The notes below the pieces were generated by a model. It did no database searches. It was given only the letters and a program-made list of their open reading frames with translations, and had not been told where the DNA came from. This document shows positions 36,107 through 45,439 of a DNA stretch of 64,000 bases, one piece after another. A program made the position numbers and the translations under genes. Numbering within the stretch: position 1 is the first letter of the stretch; every line of letters starts with the position of its first letter. Location of the stretch: assembly GCA_964641155.1 (NCBI GenBank), contig CAZXJO010000004.1, positions 75,563 to 139,562 of the forward strand, given 5' to 3'. Source of the stretch: DTCV01 sp964641155 (lineage in GTDB: Archaea > Thermoproteota > Thermoprotei_A > Sulfolobales > NBVN01).

Positions 36107-38437
36107 GTGATTGCGTTCAGTGCGGACCCCACGTCCGGGGACGCTCTAGTAAGGTATGACTCCGAAAAAGTCACGTTCAGGGATGTAGTTAAGGCTGTCA
36201 GGAACGCCGGGTACGACGTAGTGAAGAATAGCCTCTACGTAGTAGCTGAGTTGGGTGAGGAGGAGGTAACCGCCTTCGAAGACTTTGCGGCCAGGCTGGA
36301 CGGCGTCATCGAATGTAGGGTATCACCGATCACGGGACTTGCAAGCATAGTTTACAACCCCTTAGCTACGTCTAAGGACGAGTTGGTTGAAGCTATTAGG
36401 CGGAAGTACCCTAAAGCGAGGGAAGCCTCGGAGGAATCGATTAGCCCTAAGGAAGCCGGTGGTAGGTGGGAGTTACCCGTGAGGCTTGCATCTTTCATCA
36501 TCGGACTCACGTCAGTGGCCTACCACACCGCCGGCACATTTTTCGGGGGAACACTACCGTTCTGGGACTTCAGGGATTACCTACTCTTCACGGCCGCGAC
36601 CGCAGTCATCTCCATGTGTAAGGGGATCTTGTTAAGAGGTATTAAGTCGTTGATGAGGGCTTCCCCCACGATGGATTCCTTAGTTGCTGTATCAGCACTA
36701 ACCTCATACTTCTTCAGCATCAACGTCATGCTCGGCGTAATTACCGTTGGTGAGCCCTTCTTCGAGGCTTCGGCAGGTGTTCTTGGCTTCGTATCAGCCG
36801 GTAGGTACTTAGAGGGTAGGCTTAGGAGCAGAGCTAATGAAGCGCTCAGCAAGTTAGTCGAACTCCATGGAGGGAAGGTTAAGGTGGTGAGAGGAGTGAC
36901 GGTGGAGGAGGTCAGCGTCGATGAGGTTAGGCCGGGAGATGTGGTGGAGGTTAAGGCTGGTGAGAGAGTACATGTCGACGGCGTCGTCGTTGAGGGGGAA
37001 GGCTACGTCGATGAATCAACGTTCACCGGTGAACACATGCCGAGGCTTAAATCGTTCGAGAGGAGGGACCCAGTACTTGCCGGTACGTTCCTGACCTCAG
37101 GATTCATCAGGGTTAGGGTGACGAGGGTTGGGAAAGACACTAGCCTAGCATACGTCATTAGGGCGGTGAAGGAGTCCCAGTTCCACAAGCCAAGATTTCA
37201 GAGGGTAGCTGACAGGGTTGCCGGCACCCTCACATGGGTCGTGTTAGCTCTAAGCGTTGCGACGTTCCTCTACTGGTTCGTGATCGGTGACGTGGGCCTC
37301 AGTAAGTCTGTGTTGTTCGCAGTAGCTGTCTTGGTTGTCGCCTGCCCATGCCCCCTAGGCATAGCAATACCGATGGTTGTCTCGGTGGCGGCGGTTAGGG
37401 CGGCCCGCTCAGGCATCCTGATCAGAAGTGGTGAGGTTTTCGAGAGGTTACTTTCGGTAGATACTGTGCTCATCGATAAGACCGGTACGCTCACGGTTGG
37501 TGAGCCCGCACTCCACGAAGTAATAACCCTCAACAGATTCAGCAGCTATGAAGTACTTAAGTACGTATGTGCGGCTGAGGTGAGGAGTGAGCACCCTCTT
37601 GCTAAGGCAGTCATGAAGAAGTGCTCTGACTCCGAACTAAACGACGTAAACGTGGAGGGATTCGAACACCTACCAGGCCTGGGGATCATCGCCAGAGTGA
37701 ACGGCCGTGAAGTGGCTGTGGGTTCTGAGAAGCTGATGAGGGGATTGGGAGTAGGGATAGATGCCAGCACATATGAGGTCTTAAAGAAGATGACGTCGGA
37801 CGGGTTCACAGCCGTGCTAGTATCCCTGGATAGGGAGTTGGCCGCAGTACTCAAGGTAGGTGATGCTGTGAGGGATGAGGCAGCTGAGGTGGTGAGGTAC
37901 TTCAAGGAGTTAGGGCTTAAGACAGCGTTAGTCACAGGTGATAGTAGGTTGGTCGGTGAGGCCATTGCCAGGTTAGTTGGGGTTGACTCAGCGTACAGCG
38001 AGCTCAGCCCGGAGGATAAGGCCGAACTTGTTGAGGAGTTCCAAGCCAGAGGTTCTAAAGTAATGTTCGTTGGGGACGGCATTAACGACGCAGCAGCAAT
38101 TGGTAGGGCGTTCGTGGGGGTTGCAATGGGTGGCGGTGCGGACGTGTCGAGGGAAGCAGGTGACGTGGTAATCATTAACAATGACTTAACGTCCTTGACG
38201 GATGCGTACAGGCTTAGCCAGAAGGTCAGGAGGAAGGCTATCGAGAACCTTGTTTGGGCATTCGCATACAACCTCATGCTGATACCGATCGCTATGGGCG
38301 CGCTCTACAGACCTCTAGGCCTGGTTCTCAGACCTGAGGTAGCTGCTGCAGCTATGATGCTGAGTGACATCTCAGTAGTAATTAATGCACTCACACTCAC
38401 CAGGTGGAGGCCGAGGGAGCGGGGCACCCGTAACTAG
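36107..38437 (+). CDS. copA: Heavy-metal P1B-type ATPase, copper type, with N-terminus out of frame
   Basis: The ion pump has 776 residues from GTG 36107. It shows the transmembrane metal site CPCPLGIAIPM (about 412), the phosphorylation motif DKTGTLT (about 457), SEHPLAKAV and GDGINDAA (about 651). The first metal-binding HMA domain with GVDCPSCVYA lies upstream of this GTG in the same frame, but that frame has no start codon. The GTGs at 36001 and 36004 are one base out of frame, so the real gene probably starts there with an indel before about 36035. A second HMA-like domain (about 45-105) lacks CxxC. The CPC motif indicates Cu+/Ag+ export. It overlaps the SfsA gene end by four bases (convergent). 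Confidence 0.88.
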   Translation: MIAFSADPTSGDALVRYDSEKVTFRDVVKAVRNAGYDVVKNSLYVVAELGEEEVTAFEDFAARLDGVIECRVSPITGLASIVYNPLATSKDELVEAIRRKYPKAREASEESISPKEAGGRWELPVRLASFIIGLTSVAYHTAGTFFGGTLPFWDFRDYLLFTAATAVISMCKGILLRGIKSLMRASPTMDSLVAVSALTSYFFSINVMLGVITVGEPFFEASAGVLGFVSAGRYLEGRLRSRANEALSKLVELHGGKVKVVRGVTVEEVSVDEVRPGDVVEVKAGERVHVDGVVVEGEGYVDESTFTGEHMPRLKSFERRDPVLAGTFLTSGFIRVRVTRVGKDTSLAYVIRAVKESQFHKPRFQRVADRVAGTLTWVVLALSVATFLYWFVIGDVGLSKSVLFAVAVLVVACPCPLGIAIPMVVSVAAVRAARSGILIRSGEVFERLLSVDTVLIDKTGTLTVGEPALHEVITLNRFSSYEVLKYVCAAEVRSEHPLAKAVMKKCSDSELNDVNVEGFEHLPGLGIIARVNGREVAVGSEKLMRGLGVGIDASTYEVLKKMTSDGFTAVLVSLDRELAAVLKVGDAVRDEAAEVVRYFKELGLKTALVTGDSRLVGEAIARLVGVDSAYSELSPEDKAELVEEFQARGSKVMFVGDGINDAAAIGRAFVGVAMGGGADVSREAGDVVIINNDLTSLTDAYRLSQKVRRKAIENLVWAFAYNLMLIPIAMGALYRPLGLVLRPEVAAAAMMLSDISVVINALTLTRWRPRERGTRN

Positions 38438-39147
38438 CACTCGAACCTTACCGGTAGGTCGCTATTAGCTAAAACCAACCAAAAGTCCTCATCTAGGTAG
38501 GCGTTAATTGCTTTGAAAACGACCCCGGATCTTGATGCGTACCTCATAAGTTCCAGGATCTCGGGGTCCCCAGCGCAGTATGGCTTAAACCCAACTACGT
38601 TTGGGAGGGAGGCCATGAAGACTACGTAGGGCTTAAACTCATTGGCATGGCTTGCTAAGACCTTGATCTGCTTCCTAGCTCTCACACTCACGCAGTCGGG
38701 GTAGGATGCGTAGACGCCTTCGACCCTTAACACGGCGCTCTTCAACTCAACTAAGACATCACCATCAACACAATCCAGGAGGTAGTCTATGACCTCACCC
38801 CCTAACCTAAAGTTCCTCTTACGTAGTACGCAGCTGTCCAGCCAAGCTATCAAATCATGCCCAAGCATGTATTCGAATACCTTACTCTGGGTGATGGTGT
38901 CCAGTACCGCATACCCGCCCTCATCCTCCACCGCCATGAGCCTGTAATTAAGTTTAGGCCCACCCACAACTGCGCACAGCCCCCTCCTCCCCTCAACTAT
39001 GTAGTCGTTTAACCTACCAGTGTTTGTGAGGTGTGCTGAACGCACCTCACCGTTGATAAGTACTTCAACAGTAAATCGGTTTAACCGTCTAATTAACATA
39101 CACTCGACCAGATCCTCAACCCTGAACAACTTCATTATACCTAACAT
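38434..39147 (-). CDS. sfsA: SfsA family DNA/RNA nuclease-like protein
   Basis: This 237-residue protein has an N-terminal OB-like part (TVEVLINGEVRSAHLTNTGR) and a PD-(D/E)XK-type C-terminal part. The latter contains IDYLLD, VLVELKSAVL and the family's ASYPDCVSVRARKQI. The length and the THLTNTG-type block match the SfsA family, first named for sugar fermentation stimulation. The ATG at 39135 (MKLFRVEDL) is a likely start. Confidence 0.9.
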   Translation of the reverse strand: MLGIMKLFRVEDLVECMLIRRLNRFTVEVLINGEVRSAHLTNTGRLNDYIVEGRRGLCAVVGGPKLNYRLMAVEDEGGYAVLDTITQSKVFEYMLGHDLIAWLDSCVLRKRNFRLGGEVIDYLLDCVDGDVLVELKSAVLRVEGVYASYPDCVSVRARKQIKVLASHANEFKPYVVFMASLPNVVGFKPYCAGDPEILELMRYASRSGVVFKAINAYLDEDFWLVLANSDLPVRFEC

Positions 39148-39257
39148 CTGAAGAAGTCCCTCATCGAGTGGGTGACTGTTCGGTGTTGTGGGTTGTTCGC
39201 GGGGTTGTTTGGCGTTGAACTGCTCGTCGTAGGTTAGGGCACTCCAATTAAGTAATG

Positions 39258-40127
39258 CTAATCAATCACTCTCTTCACATCCTTAATGAGGATCCTGAAC
39301 GCTGCGAACCATGGGGTGTCGAGGGTTGCCAGTAAGACCTTCGCGTACGTCCCGTACCAGACCATGTTCCACACATCCTCCCACGGCAGTAGGAGGGCAA
39401 AGGCGAGTGGGAAGAACACTAAGCTGTCCACGAACATGTTGATTACGTCGGTGCTTATTGACCTCAGCACGGCGAACTTTAAGATGCTCCTAACACTGAT
39501 CTCGAGCCTGTAGACCCTCCTCTTAATCTCAGCGAAGGCTGTGACATCCAGTAGCTCAGCTGTGAGGAATGCCGCGTACGATGCTAGGACAACCCTAGGT
39601 GTTTGGAGCATGAAGTAGCTCCACGCCTCATTCAACTCGCTCAACCACGGGGCTGGGGGAACAGTTGAAAGCATCAGGATGAACATAGCTACCATAACGT
39701 TAGCTATGAACGCCAACCCCACAGCCAGATACGTCATCCTCCTCCCGTAAACCTCGTTAATCATATCGATTAGCTGAGCCACGAATGGGTAGGTAATGGT
39801 ACCACCGGAAACTATTATAGGTATTAGGATGTGGAACTCACTAATCCTCGACGCCAAGATGTTGGACGCCAAAATATACGTAACGTAGAAAACCACGAGG
39901 ACTGGGTAACCTAAGGAATCCCTATACCTCCTAACAAGCCAAGAACTAACTAACGTCGAAATCGTCAACCCCACACCCCAAAAAACAAACACCCACAGCA
40001 ATGCAGGCCCCTCAACACTCCAAAGTAAGCTACAGTTACTTATAATCCTTATCCCACAGAATGAACTTATTTTCAGTTTTCTCAGTTTCAACGAAGGCGA
40101 TAGGGGCTGGGTATATCCCCATTTCAC
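39258..40127 (-). CDS. YhhQ/VUT family queuosine-precursor-type transporter
   Basis: This polytopic membrane protein has about seven helices. The motif ITYPFVAQLIDMINEVYGRR (about 125) is the signature of the YhhQ family, which carries 7-deazaguanine precursors. In archaea the substrate would serve archaeosine rather than queuosine synthesis. The encoded N-terminal 45 residues before the first helix are atypical, so the true start may lie downstream, near 39990. Confidence 0.82.
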   Translation of the reverse strand: MKWGYTQPLSPSLKLRKLKISSFCGIRIISNCSLLWSVEGPALLWVFVFWGVGLTISTLVSSWLVRRYRDSLGYPVLVVFYVTYILASNILASRISEFHILIPIIVSGGTITYPFVAQLIDMINEVYGRRMTYLAVGLAFIANVMVAMFILMLSTVPPAPWLSELNEAWSYFMLQTPRVVLASYAAFLTAELLDVTAFAEIKRRVYRLEISVRSILKFAVLRSISTDVINMFVDSLVFFPLAFALLLPWEDVWNMVWYGTYAKVLLATLDTPWFAAFRILIKDVKRVID

Positions 40128-40322
40128 ACTTCAACGGATTTGTGTTAGATACGGAACACACTTAGAGCCACTACAACCCCCCGCTCCCTACATTGCTCCA
40201 AATGTTAAAAAATATGTGATTATAAACGCCTAAGAGATATGGTCGGACTGACATTACGGCAGTTATGGTTGGCGGTGCGTTGGAGGCCATCGCATATCCG
40301 CGTCCTCATTTTCGAAATATAG

Positions 40323-42212
40323 CTAATCAGATTTTTGAGAAGTTGTTTTAGGTTTGCTTTTAATTTGGTTTATCAAAATCACTACCGCTATAATCGTTAA
40401 TGCTGCAATATCCACTGCTATATGCGTCGGTGCGAAGAGTGCTAGACCCCCGCATATGAGTACTACCCTGAGAAAGACGTTGATCTTGCGTTTTATGAAG
40501 CCTTCGAATCCTGTGGCTATTGAGTAAGCGGCGACCAATGAAGTGATGATGGCCCACACCCTCCTCATAACTTCGAAGTTGCCGTAGCCTACCAGTATTT
40601 CTGGCTTGAAGACCATTATGAATGGCAGTAAGAACGCTGCAAAGCCTAGTTTGCAGGCAACTACTGCAGTTTTCATAGTATCTGCTTTAGCTAAAGACGC
40701 TGCGGCATATGAAGCCAGTGCAACCGGTGGCGTTATAGCGCCTAAGACGGCGTACCAGAAGACGAAGAAGTGTATTGGGAAGGTGTCCAGACCCATGGCT
40801 GCCAATGCTGGGACAGACACAGCAACAGCTGTTATGTAGGCAGGTGTTGTAGGTATCCCCATACCTAATAAGGTAGTTATTAACGCCACGTAAACGAGGG
40901 CGAGCGTTATTATTCCAAACGATGCCGCACTAACTATGTAGCCTAGTTTAACGCCTAACCCGCTATAACTTACGGCCCCCACGACTATGCCTGCAGCTGC
41001 CCCTATAACTATTATCGATAAAGCGTCTTCAACACCCCTCACCAACACCTGGTAAAGCTTCTTCACGCTTAATTGCTTGTTCAGCAATCCTAGGATGATC
41101 GCCATGAAGAAGGAGATGAAGGCTGCTGATATGGCTGACCACTGAAGCACTGCAACTATGTATACGAGCACTATTATGGGTAAGAAGTAGAACCACCCCT
41201 TCCTCAGGACTTGCTTTTTGTTGGGAACTTGGTCAGGTGGCAGCCCTCTGAGGCCGGCCTTCAATGAGTAGTAATGCACTTGCACGTAAACCCCTAGGTA
41301 GTATATTATGGCTGGTATGACGGCGGCCACCATTATTCTCCCGTAGTGGGTTCCGAGGAGTTCAGCCATAACGAACGCAGCAGCACCCATGACGGGGGGC
41401 ATTATCTGACCGCCCGTCGATGCTACAGCCTCAACAGCACCTGCTAGATGTGGCGGGAACCCGACGTGCTTCATCGTAGGTATCGTCAACACACCTGTAG
41501 CGTACACGTTAGCCACAGCGCTACCGCTTATCGAGCCGAAGAGGGATGAAGCGATTACTGAGACCTTAGCAGGTCCGCCGGAACTCCTACCTACTAACGC
41601 CTTAGCCAGGTTTATGAAGAACTCCCCGGTACCGCTCATCGAGAAAGCCGCACCTAATAAGGTGAAAGCTATTACATATGTTGACATAACCTCCAGAGGC
41701 GTTGAGAATATGGCGTAAGGAGTCAGGTAAAGGTACTCAACAACCCTGATCGGATTGGTTCTAAAACCTATGACTGGCAGGTAAGGTGCTAGTAGCAGAT
41801 ACACTATGAACGCGGTAATCAGTGCTGTGAACATGAGGCCCGAAGTCCTCCTAGCGGACTCAACTATGAGTGATATTAGTAAGGCCCCGATAACGATTTG
41901 CTCAGTAGTTAGAGGGGTTACAAGCCACATCCTCCTGAAAAACCAACTCGCGTAGTTTAAGTAGATGTCCGCCACGGTAATTACGGCAATGATAGCGAGT
42001 AGGTAATCATACCAGGGAACCCTATTCACGTCTTTCTTAGTTGATGAGTACATGATGAAGGTTAACGGAAGTGCGAATAGCAGGGTAACCACCATGTGTT
42101 CGTATACGTCGTAGGTCGTGAAGAGTAATTTGTAGATGTTGTATATGGCCATTACGCATAATGCGACTTCGACTAAGATTTTGTTATACCTGCTCAAAAC
42201 CCTTTTAGGCAT
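40323..42212 (-). CDS. TRAP transporter fused permease subunit (DctQM type)
   Basis: This protein of about 629 residues has roughly 16-18 membrane helices. The small DctQ-like part is at the N-terminus and the large DctM-like part follows, with SASFGIITLALV and a conserved GMGIPTTPAYITAVAV loop. The block GSISGSAVANVYATGVLTIP is characteristic of TRAP 4TM/12TM fusion permeases. ATG 42212 has a ggtggtg ribosome site just upstream and is preferred over GTG 42221. It follows the TAXI binding-protein gene by 84 bases in one operon. Import is driven by Na+ or H+. Confidence 0.92.
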   Translation of the reverse strand: MPKRVLSRYNKILVEVALCVMAIYNIYKLLFTTYDVYEHMVVTLLFALPLTFIMYSSTKKDVNRVPWYDYLLAIIAVITVADIYLNYASWFFRRMWLVTPLTTEQIVIGALLISLIVESARRTSGLMFTALITAFIVYLLLAPYLPVIGFRTNPIRVVEYLYLTPYAIFSTPLEVMSTYVIAFTLLGAAFSMSGTGEFFINLAKALVGRSSGGPAKVSVIASSLFGSISGSAVANVYATGVLTIPTMKHVGFPPHLAGAVEAVASTGGQIMPPVMGAAAFVMAELLGTHYGRIMVAAVIPAIIYYLGVYVQVHYYSLKAGLRGLPPDQVPNKKQVLRKGWFYFLPIIVLVYIVAVLQWSAISAAFISFFMAIILGLLNKQLSVKKLYQVLVRGVEDALSIIVIGAAAGIVVGAVSYSGLGVKLGYIVSAASFGIITLALVYVALITTLLGMGIPTTPAYITAVAVSVPALAAMGLDTFPIHFFVFWYAVLGAITPPVALASYAAASLAKADTMKTAVVACKLGFAAFLLPFIMVFKPEILVGYGNFEVMRRVWAIITSLVAAYSIATGFEGFIKRKINVFLRVVLICGGLALFAPTHIAVDIAALTIIAVVILINQIKSKPKTTSQKSD

Positions 42213-42296
42213 GCTCACCACCTAAGAGGTTTTGGGTGGATGTTGCTGAAACCTAATCAGGTCAAAAATAAGTTTTCATTTAGGTCACACCTACAA

Positions 42297-43520
42297 TTAC
42301 TTAATGAAGCCACGGTCCATGTAGTACTGCCTAGCGCCTGGGTGGATCTCTAAGTTGCTGCTGTACTTCCATGCAGTACTTGGGTCGAAGATGCTGAATC
42401 CGGACACAGCCTTGACCAAGTACTCAGTGTTCTCACATATCGACCTAGTGATCTGGTAGACGAAGTCGTTCGGCATATCAGCCCTGATCAGGAGTATTGT
42501 GAAGGTGAAGAGCGTGCGGTAGTCCTCAGCCGCGAACTTATAAGTGCCTTTAGGTAAGTAGTCAACTACTAACGAACCCTTAAACCCTAAAGTATTTAAG
42601 ATGAAGTCTATGTCTTCGTCAGTCAATGAAATTGTTTTAACGTCAGGCATACGGGTATCTAACTGCATGTAGTTCGATGAAGGAACCGCACTCACATCGA
42701 ATATTAGGTCTATCTTACCGTTTATCATTGCCTCAACGGCCTGCGCCTCACCCGGTACCGATAAACTACCTCCCGACCTCCTTATGACGTCCTCGGTAAC
42801 GCCGTAGTGTTCAAGCAACCATCTAAATAGGAAGTCCTCCAGCGATGCTGCCGGGCCGCCGACAGCTAACCTCACACTACCGCCTTTCTTAATGTAGTCA
42901 GCTAATTCCCTAATACTGTTCACAGGGAAGTCAGGCCTCTTAGTTATTAACACCATGTACTTTTCCGTAGGGCCTAACACGTACTTGACGTTAGACAGGT
43001 TCGGTTGCTGGCCCCATATGAGGGTGGCCTTAGCCGGGTCTTTAGCGAAGGGTATCCACGCGGCGTGGGTGTAGGCCATCTCAACCTCTCCATTAGCGAT
43101 GGCTAGGAGGTTGGCAGCACTCGCACCAGGTTGAATACTGATCTTAACACCTAACTCCTTCTCAACTAAGCTGGAGATAGCACCGCCTAACACATACCCA
43201 GGACTGCCAACGGAGTAAGTACGGAAGACGACCTCCTTAGGCCAGTACGGAGGTGGTGTTGCGGGCGGTGGAGTCACTGTGGGTGTTGGTTTGGGTGTCG
43301 GCGTAGCCGTTACCGTGACCGTCACGGTCTGAGCTGGTAGCGTGGTCGTTGAGGTGACGGTTACTGTAGCAGCTGCAACGGTGGCGGTGACAGTCTGAAC
43401 TACTGTTGAGGTAACTGTCTTAGGAGGCGGCACAGCTGAGGAACCTGCGAAATAGCCACCAACGCCAGCAATAACTACGAGTACAACCAAAATACCAACC
43501 AAAGACTTCTGAGCACTCAC
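42297..43520 (-). CDS. TAXI family TRAP transporter solute-binding protein
   Basis: About 407 residues. An N-terminal membrane anchor or signal (KSLVGILVVLVVIAGVGG) is followed by a Thr/Val/Pro-rich linker of about 65 residues. The TAXI domain then follows, with GSPGYVLGGAISSLVEKELG, GASAANLLAIANGEVEMAYT and AEDYRTLFTFTILLI. It is anchored on the outer face of the membrane and delivers an organic acid such as glutamate or 2-oxo acids to the permease encoded next. The longer frame from 43568 is less likely. GTG 43520 has a ggtggtg ribosome site and a TATA box at 43548-43561. Confidence 0.9.
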   Translation of the reverse strand: MSAQKSLVGILVVLVVIAGVGGYFAGSSAVPPPKTVTSTVVQTVTATVAAATVTVTSTTTLPAQTVTVTVTATPTPKPTPTVTPPPATPPPYWPKEVVFRTYSVGSPGYVLGGAISSLVEKELGVKISIQPGASAANLLAIANGEVEMAYTHAAWIPFAKDPAKATLIWGQQPNLSNVKYVLGPTEKYMVLITKRPDFPVNSIRELADYIKKGGSVRLAVGGPAASLEDFLFRWLLEHYGVTEDVIRRSGGSLSVPGEAQAVEAMINGKIDLIFDVSAVPSSNYMQLDTRMPDVKTISLTDEDIDFILNTLGFKGSLVVDYLPKGTYKFAAEDYRTLFTFTILLIRADMPNDFVYQITRSICENTEYLVKAVSGFSIFDPSTAWKYSSNLEIHPGARQYYMDRGFIK

Positions 43521-43547
43521 ATTTAAACACCACCAATATCTCAACCC

Positions 43548-43561
43548 AGCATTTAAAAACG
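43548..43561 (-). promoter_or_regulatory. TATA box of the TAXI-TRAP operon
   Basis: Minus-strand gtttttaaatgctg lies about 35 bases before GTG 43520 and supports that start. The 43562-43755 stretch upstream is A/T-rich and divides this operon from the divergent DUF998 gene. Confidence 0.55.
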
Positions 43562-43755
43562 TTCTCAAATCGTAAGATTTTTATTTACACACCGCTTAAC
43601 GTTACCATATTTTTAATTATTAAATTAACGCTTGTTTAAAATCTTAACATGATAAATCATCAGAACCTACAATAATTTTGCATCAAAAGCTTCCACACCG
43701 AGCCCCGTTACAGCGGATGAATTAATTTAATTCCCCCGACATATTCTATAATTAG

Positions 43756-44316
43756 GTGAGCACGTACTTGAGTAGGTGTTATTCAACAGCATTACTCGGT
43801 TATTCGATCCCATTAGTCTTTATAGGTGCCGCTGCACTGCTTTCAGGTTGGTTCGACGTGTTTAACAACGCCCTAAGTGATTTAGGCCACGCAACTAGGA
43901 GTAACGTGAGCGTACTGTTTAATTTGGGTCTTTCCCTCGGCTCCTTTTTCATCATGTTGTTCGCATCCCTTTACTCCGTTAGGTTCAACGTGGTTATTAC
44001 CGCGTTGCTATTATTTACGGGTTTCTCACTTAACTTGGTAGCTGTATTTGACGAGGTTTACGGGTACGTGCACTTCGCTGTCTCCGTCATCTTCTTTATT
44101 TCAGTAGCTTTCTTGCTCGTAGGTTATTCAGTGATCTTCAGGAAGTACGTTGTACCGTTGTCCTTACTTGCCGTCGGCATTGCTTCGTGGTATATTCACT
44201 TCACGTACGACATCCCTAGGGGGGTTGCAATACCTGAGTTGGTTTCCGTGTTTGCGGTGCTGCCGGTATACGTCGACTATATGCGGAGGGTTTGTAGTAA
44301 GTGCTGCGTGGGCTGA
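43756..44316 (+). CDS. DUF998 family membrane protein
   Basis: This 186-residue protein has about six membrane helices. The early block FNNALSDLGHA, between helices 1 and 2, is the DUF998 signature. The function is unknown. It starts at GTG, and its stop lies 10 bases from the convergent racemase gene. Confidence 0.72.
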   Translation: MSTYLSRCYSTALLGYSIPLVFIGAAALLSGWFDVFNNALSDLGHATRSNVSVLFNLGLSLGSFFIMLFASLYSVRFNVVITALLLFTGFSLNLVAVFDEVYGYVHFAVSVIFFISVAFLLVGYSVIFRKYVVPLSLLAVGIASWYIHFTYDIPRGVAIPELVSVFAVLPVYVDYMRRVCSKCCVG

Positions 44317-44326
44317 GCCCTCAGAC

Positions 44327-45439
44327 CTAACTGAATTCTAGTTTGGTCCTCACGAACTTATCCAACTTTTCCCTGATTACCTCAACGCCTATGCCCGCTT
44401 TCTCGGGGACTGCTATGGTTCCGTCCTTCCTCACGGTCCAGGGCGGGTCGACGATGTCCTCCTCCCAATACCTATCACTCCCGCTTATGTCGCATGGATA
44501 CCTTACGTTGGGGAGTGTGGCGGCCGCCACTAGGTGGCCCCTACCAACACCTGTTTCGAGCATGCCACCTATCCAGACAGGTATCCCGACAGCCATGGCG
44601 TAGTCGTGGATTAACCTGGTCTCACGTAGCCCCCCAACACGTGCGGGTTTGATGTTTATGACCCTACAGCTCCCTAGCTTTGCGGCTGCTTTAGCGTCGT
44701 GGAGGTTCTTAATGCTCTCGTCCAAGCATATAGGTGTTTTGAGGATTGACTGGAGCTTCGCGTGGTCGCTTAGGTCTTCATAGCTTAGGGGCTGCTCAAT
44801 CATTAACAACCCATACCCATCCAATTCCTTGAAGATGTCTAAGTGTTCTAAGGTGTAGGCAGCGTTCGCATCCACTTGGAGTGGTACCTCACCGAATTCA
44901 TCCCTAATCAACCTCACGGGACGTACGTCCCAGCCTGGCTTAATCTTAATTTTAATCCTCTTATAACCTTCATCTAAGAACTTACTCACAGCACTAATCA
45001 ACGCAGCCTCATCACCTATTACCCCGATGCTGACCCCGCTGTTGACGTAGTTCCTAACACCTCCCAGCAACCTGTAGAGGGGCTTGCCCTCAAGCTTAGC
45101 CTTGAGGTCCCATAAAGCCATCTCAATACCCGCCTTAGCCATCCTAAAGCCCCTAACACCTTCAACAGCCTCTAAGAACTCCTCAGGCCCCTCAAACTCC
45201 TTCAACTCAAACAACTTCGGTATTAGGAAGTCCCTACATACGTAGATCGTTGTCTCCACAGTCTCGTAGCTGTACCAAGGGCCTTCATCAACAGGTGCCT
45301 CACCCCAACCCACCTCACCGCTCCTATCCTCAACCTCGACCAGCACCCCATACCTATCAACAGTTTTACCGAAACTAGTCTCGAACGGGGCCTTCAACCT
45401 CATAACTACTCTGTAGAGAACTACTTTACGTAACTCCAC
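44327..45439 (-). CDS. N-acylamino acid racemase / o-succinylbenzoate synthase family (enolase superfamily)
   Basis: About 370 residues. The catalytic pattern of the MLE subgroup is complete: KIKIKPGWD (KxK, second Lys as base), VDANAAYT, IEQPL, CLDES and INIKPARVGG (second catalytic Lys). A GTG at 45439 overlaps the end of the upstream GNAT gene by 19 bases and gives the usual N-terminus. The larger frame from 45481 would overlap by 61. The adjacent COG3375-type acetyltransferase favours N-succinylamino acid racemase over menaquinone synthesis, as no other men genes are here. Confidence 0.82.
   Translation of the reverse strand: MELRKVVLYRVVMRLKAPFETSFGKTVDRYGVLVEVEDRSGEVGWGEAPVDEGPWYSYETVETTIYVCRDFLIPKLFELKEFEGPEEFLEAVEGVRGFRMAKAGIEMALWDLKAKLEGKPLYRLLGGVRNYVNSGVSIGVIGDEAALISAVSKFLDEGYKRIKIKIKPGWDVRPVRLIRDEFGEVPLQVDANAAYTLEHLDIFKELDGYGLLMIEQPLSYEDLSDHAKLQSILKTPICLDESIKNLHDAKAAAKLGSCRVINIKPARVGGLRETRLIHDYAMAVGIPVWIGGMLETGVGRGHLVAAATLPNVRYPCDISGSDRYWEEDIVDPPWTVRKDGTIAVPEKAGIGVEVIREKLDKFVRTKLEFS

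Noticed and set aside
37546..38277. 243-codon open frame on the minus strand inside the copper ATPase gene
   Set aside because: It is antisense to a fully recognisable ATPase domain and rich in Ser/Thr/Leu as expected of a shadow frame; no independent motif.
43260..43440. Tandem DNA repeat in the Thr/Pro-rich coding stretch
   Set aside because: Low-complexity protein coding explains it; there is no fixed repeat unit in the DNA.
44327..45439. Menaquinone o-succinylbenzoate synthase (MenC)
   Set aside because: No other men genes in the window; the coupled COG3375 acyltransferase favours N-acylamino acid racemase.
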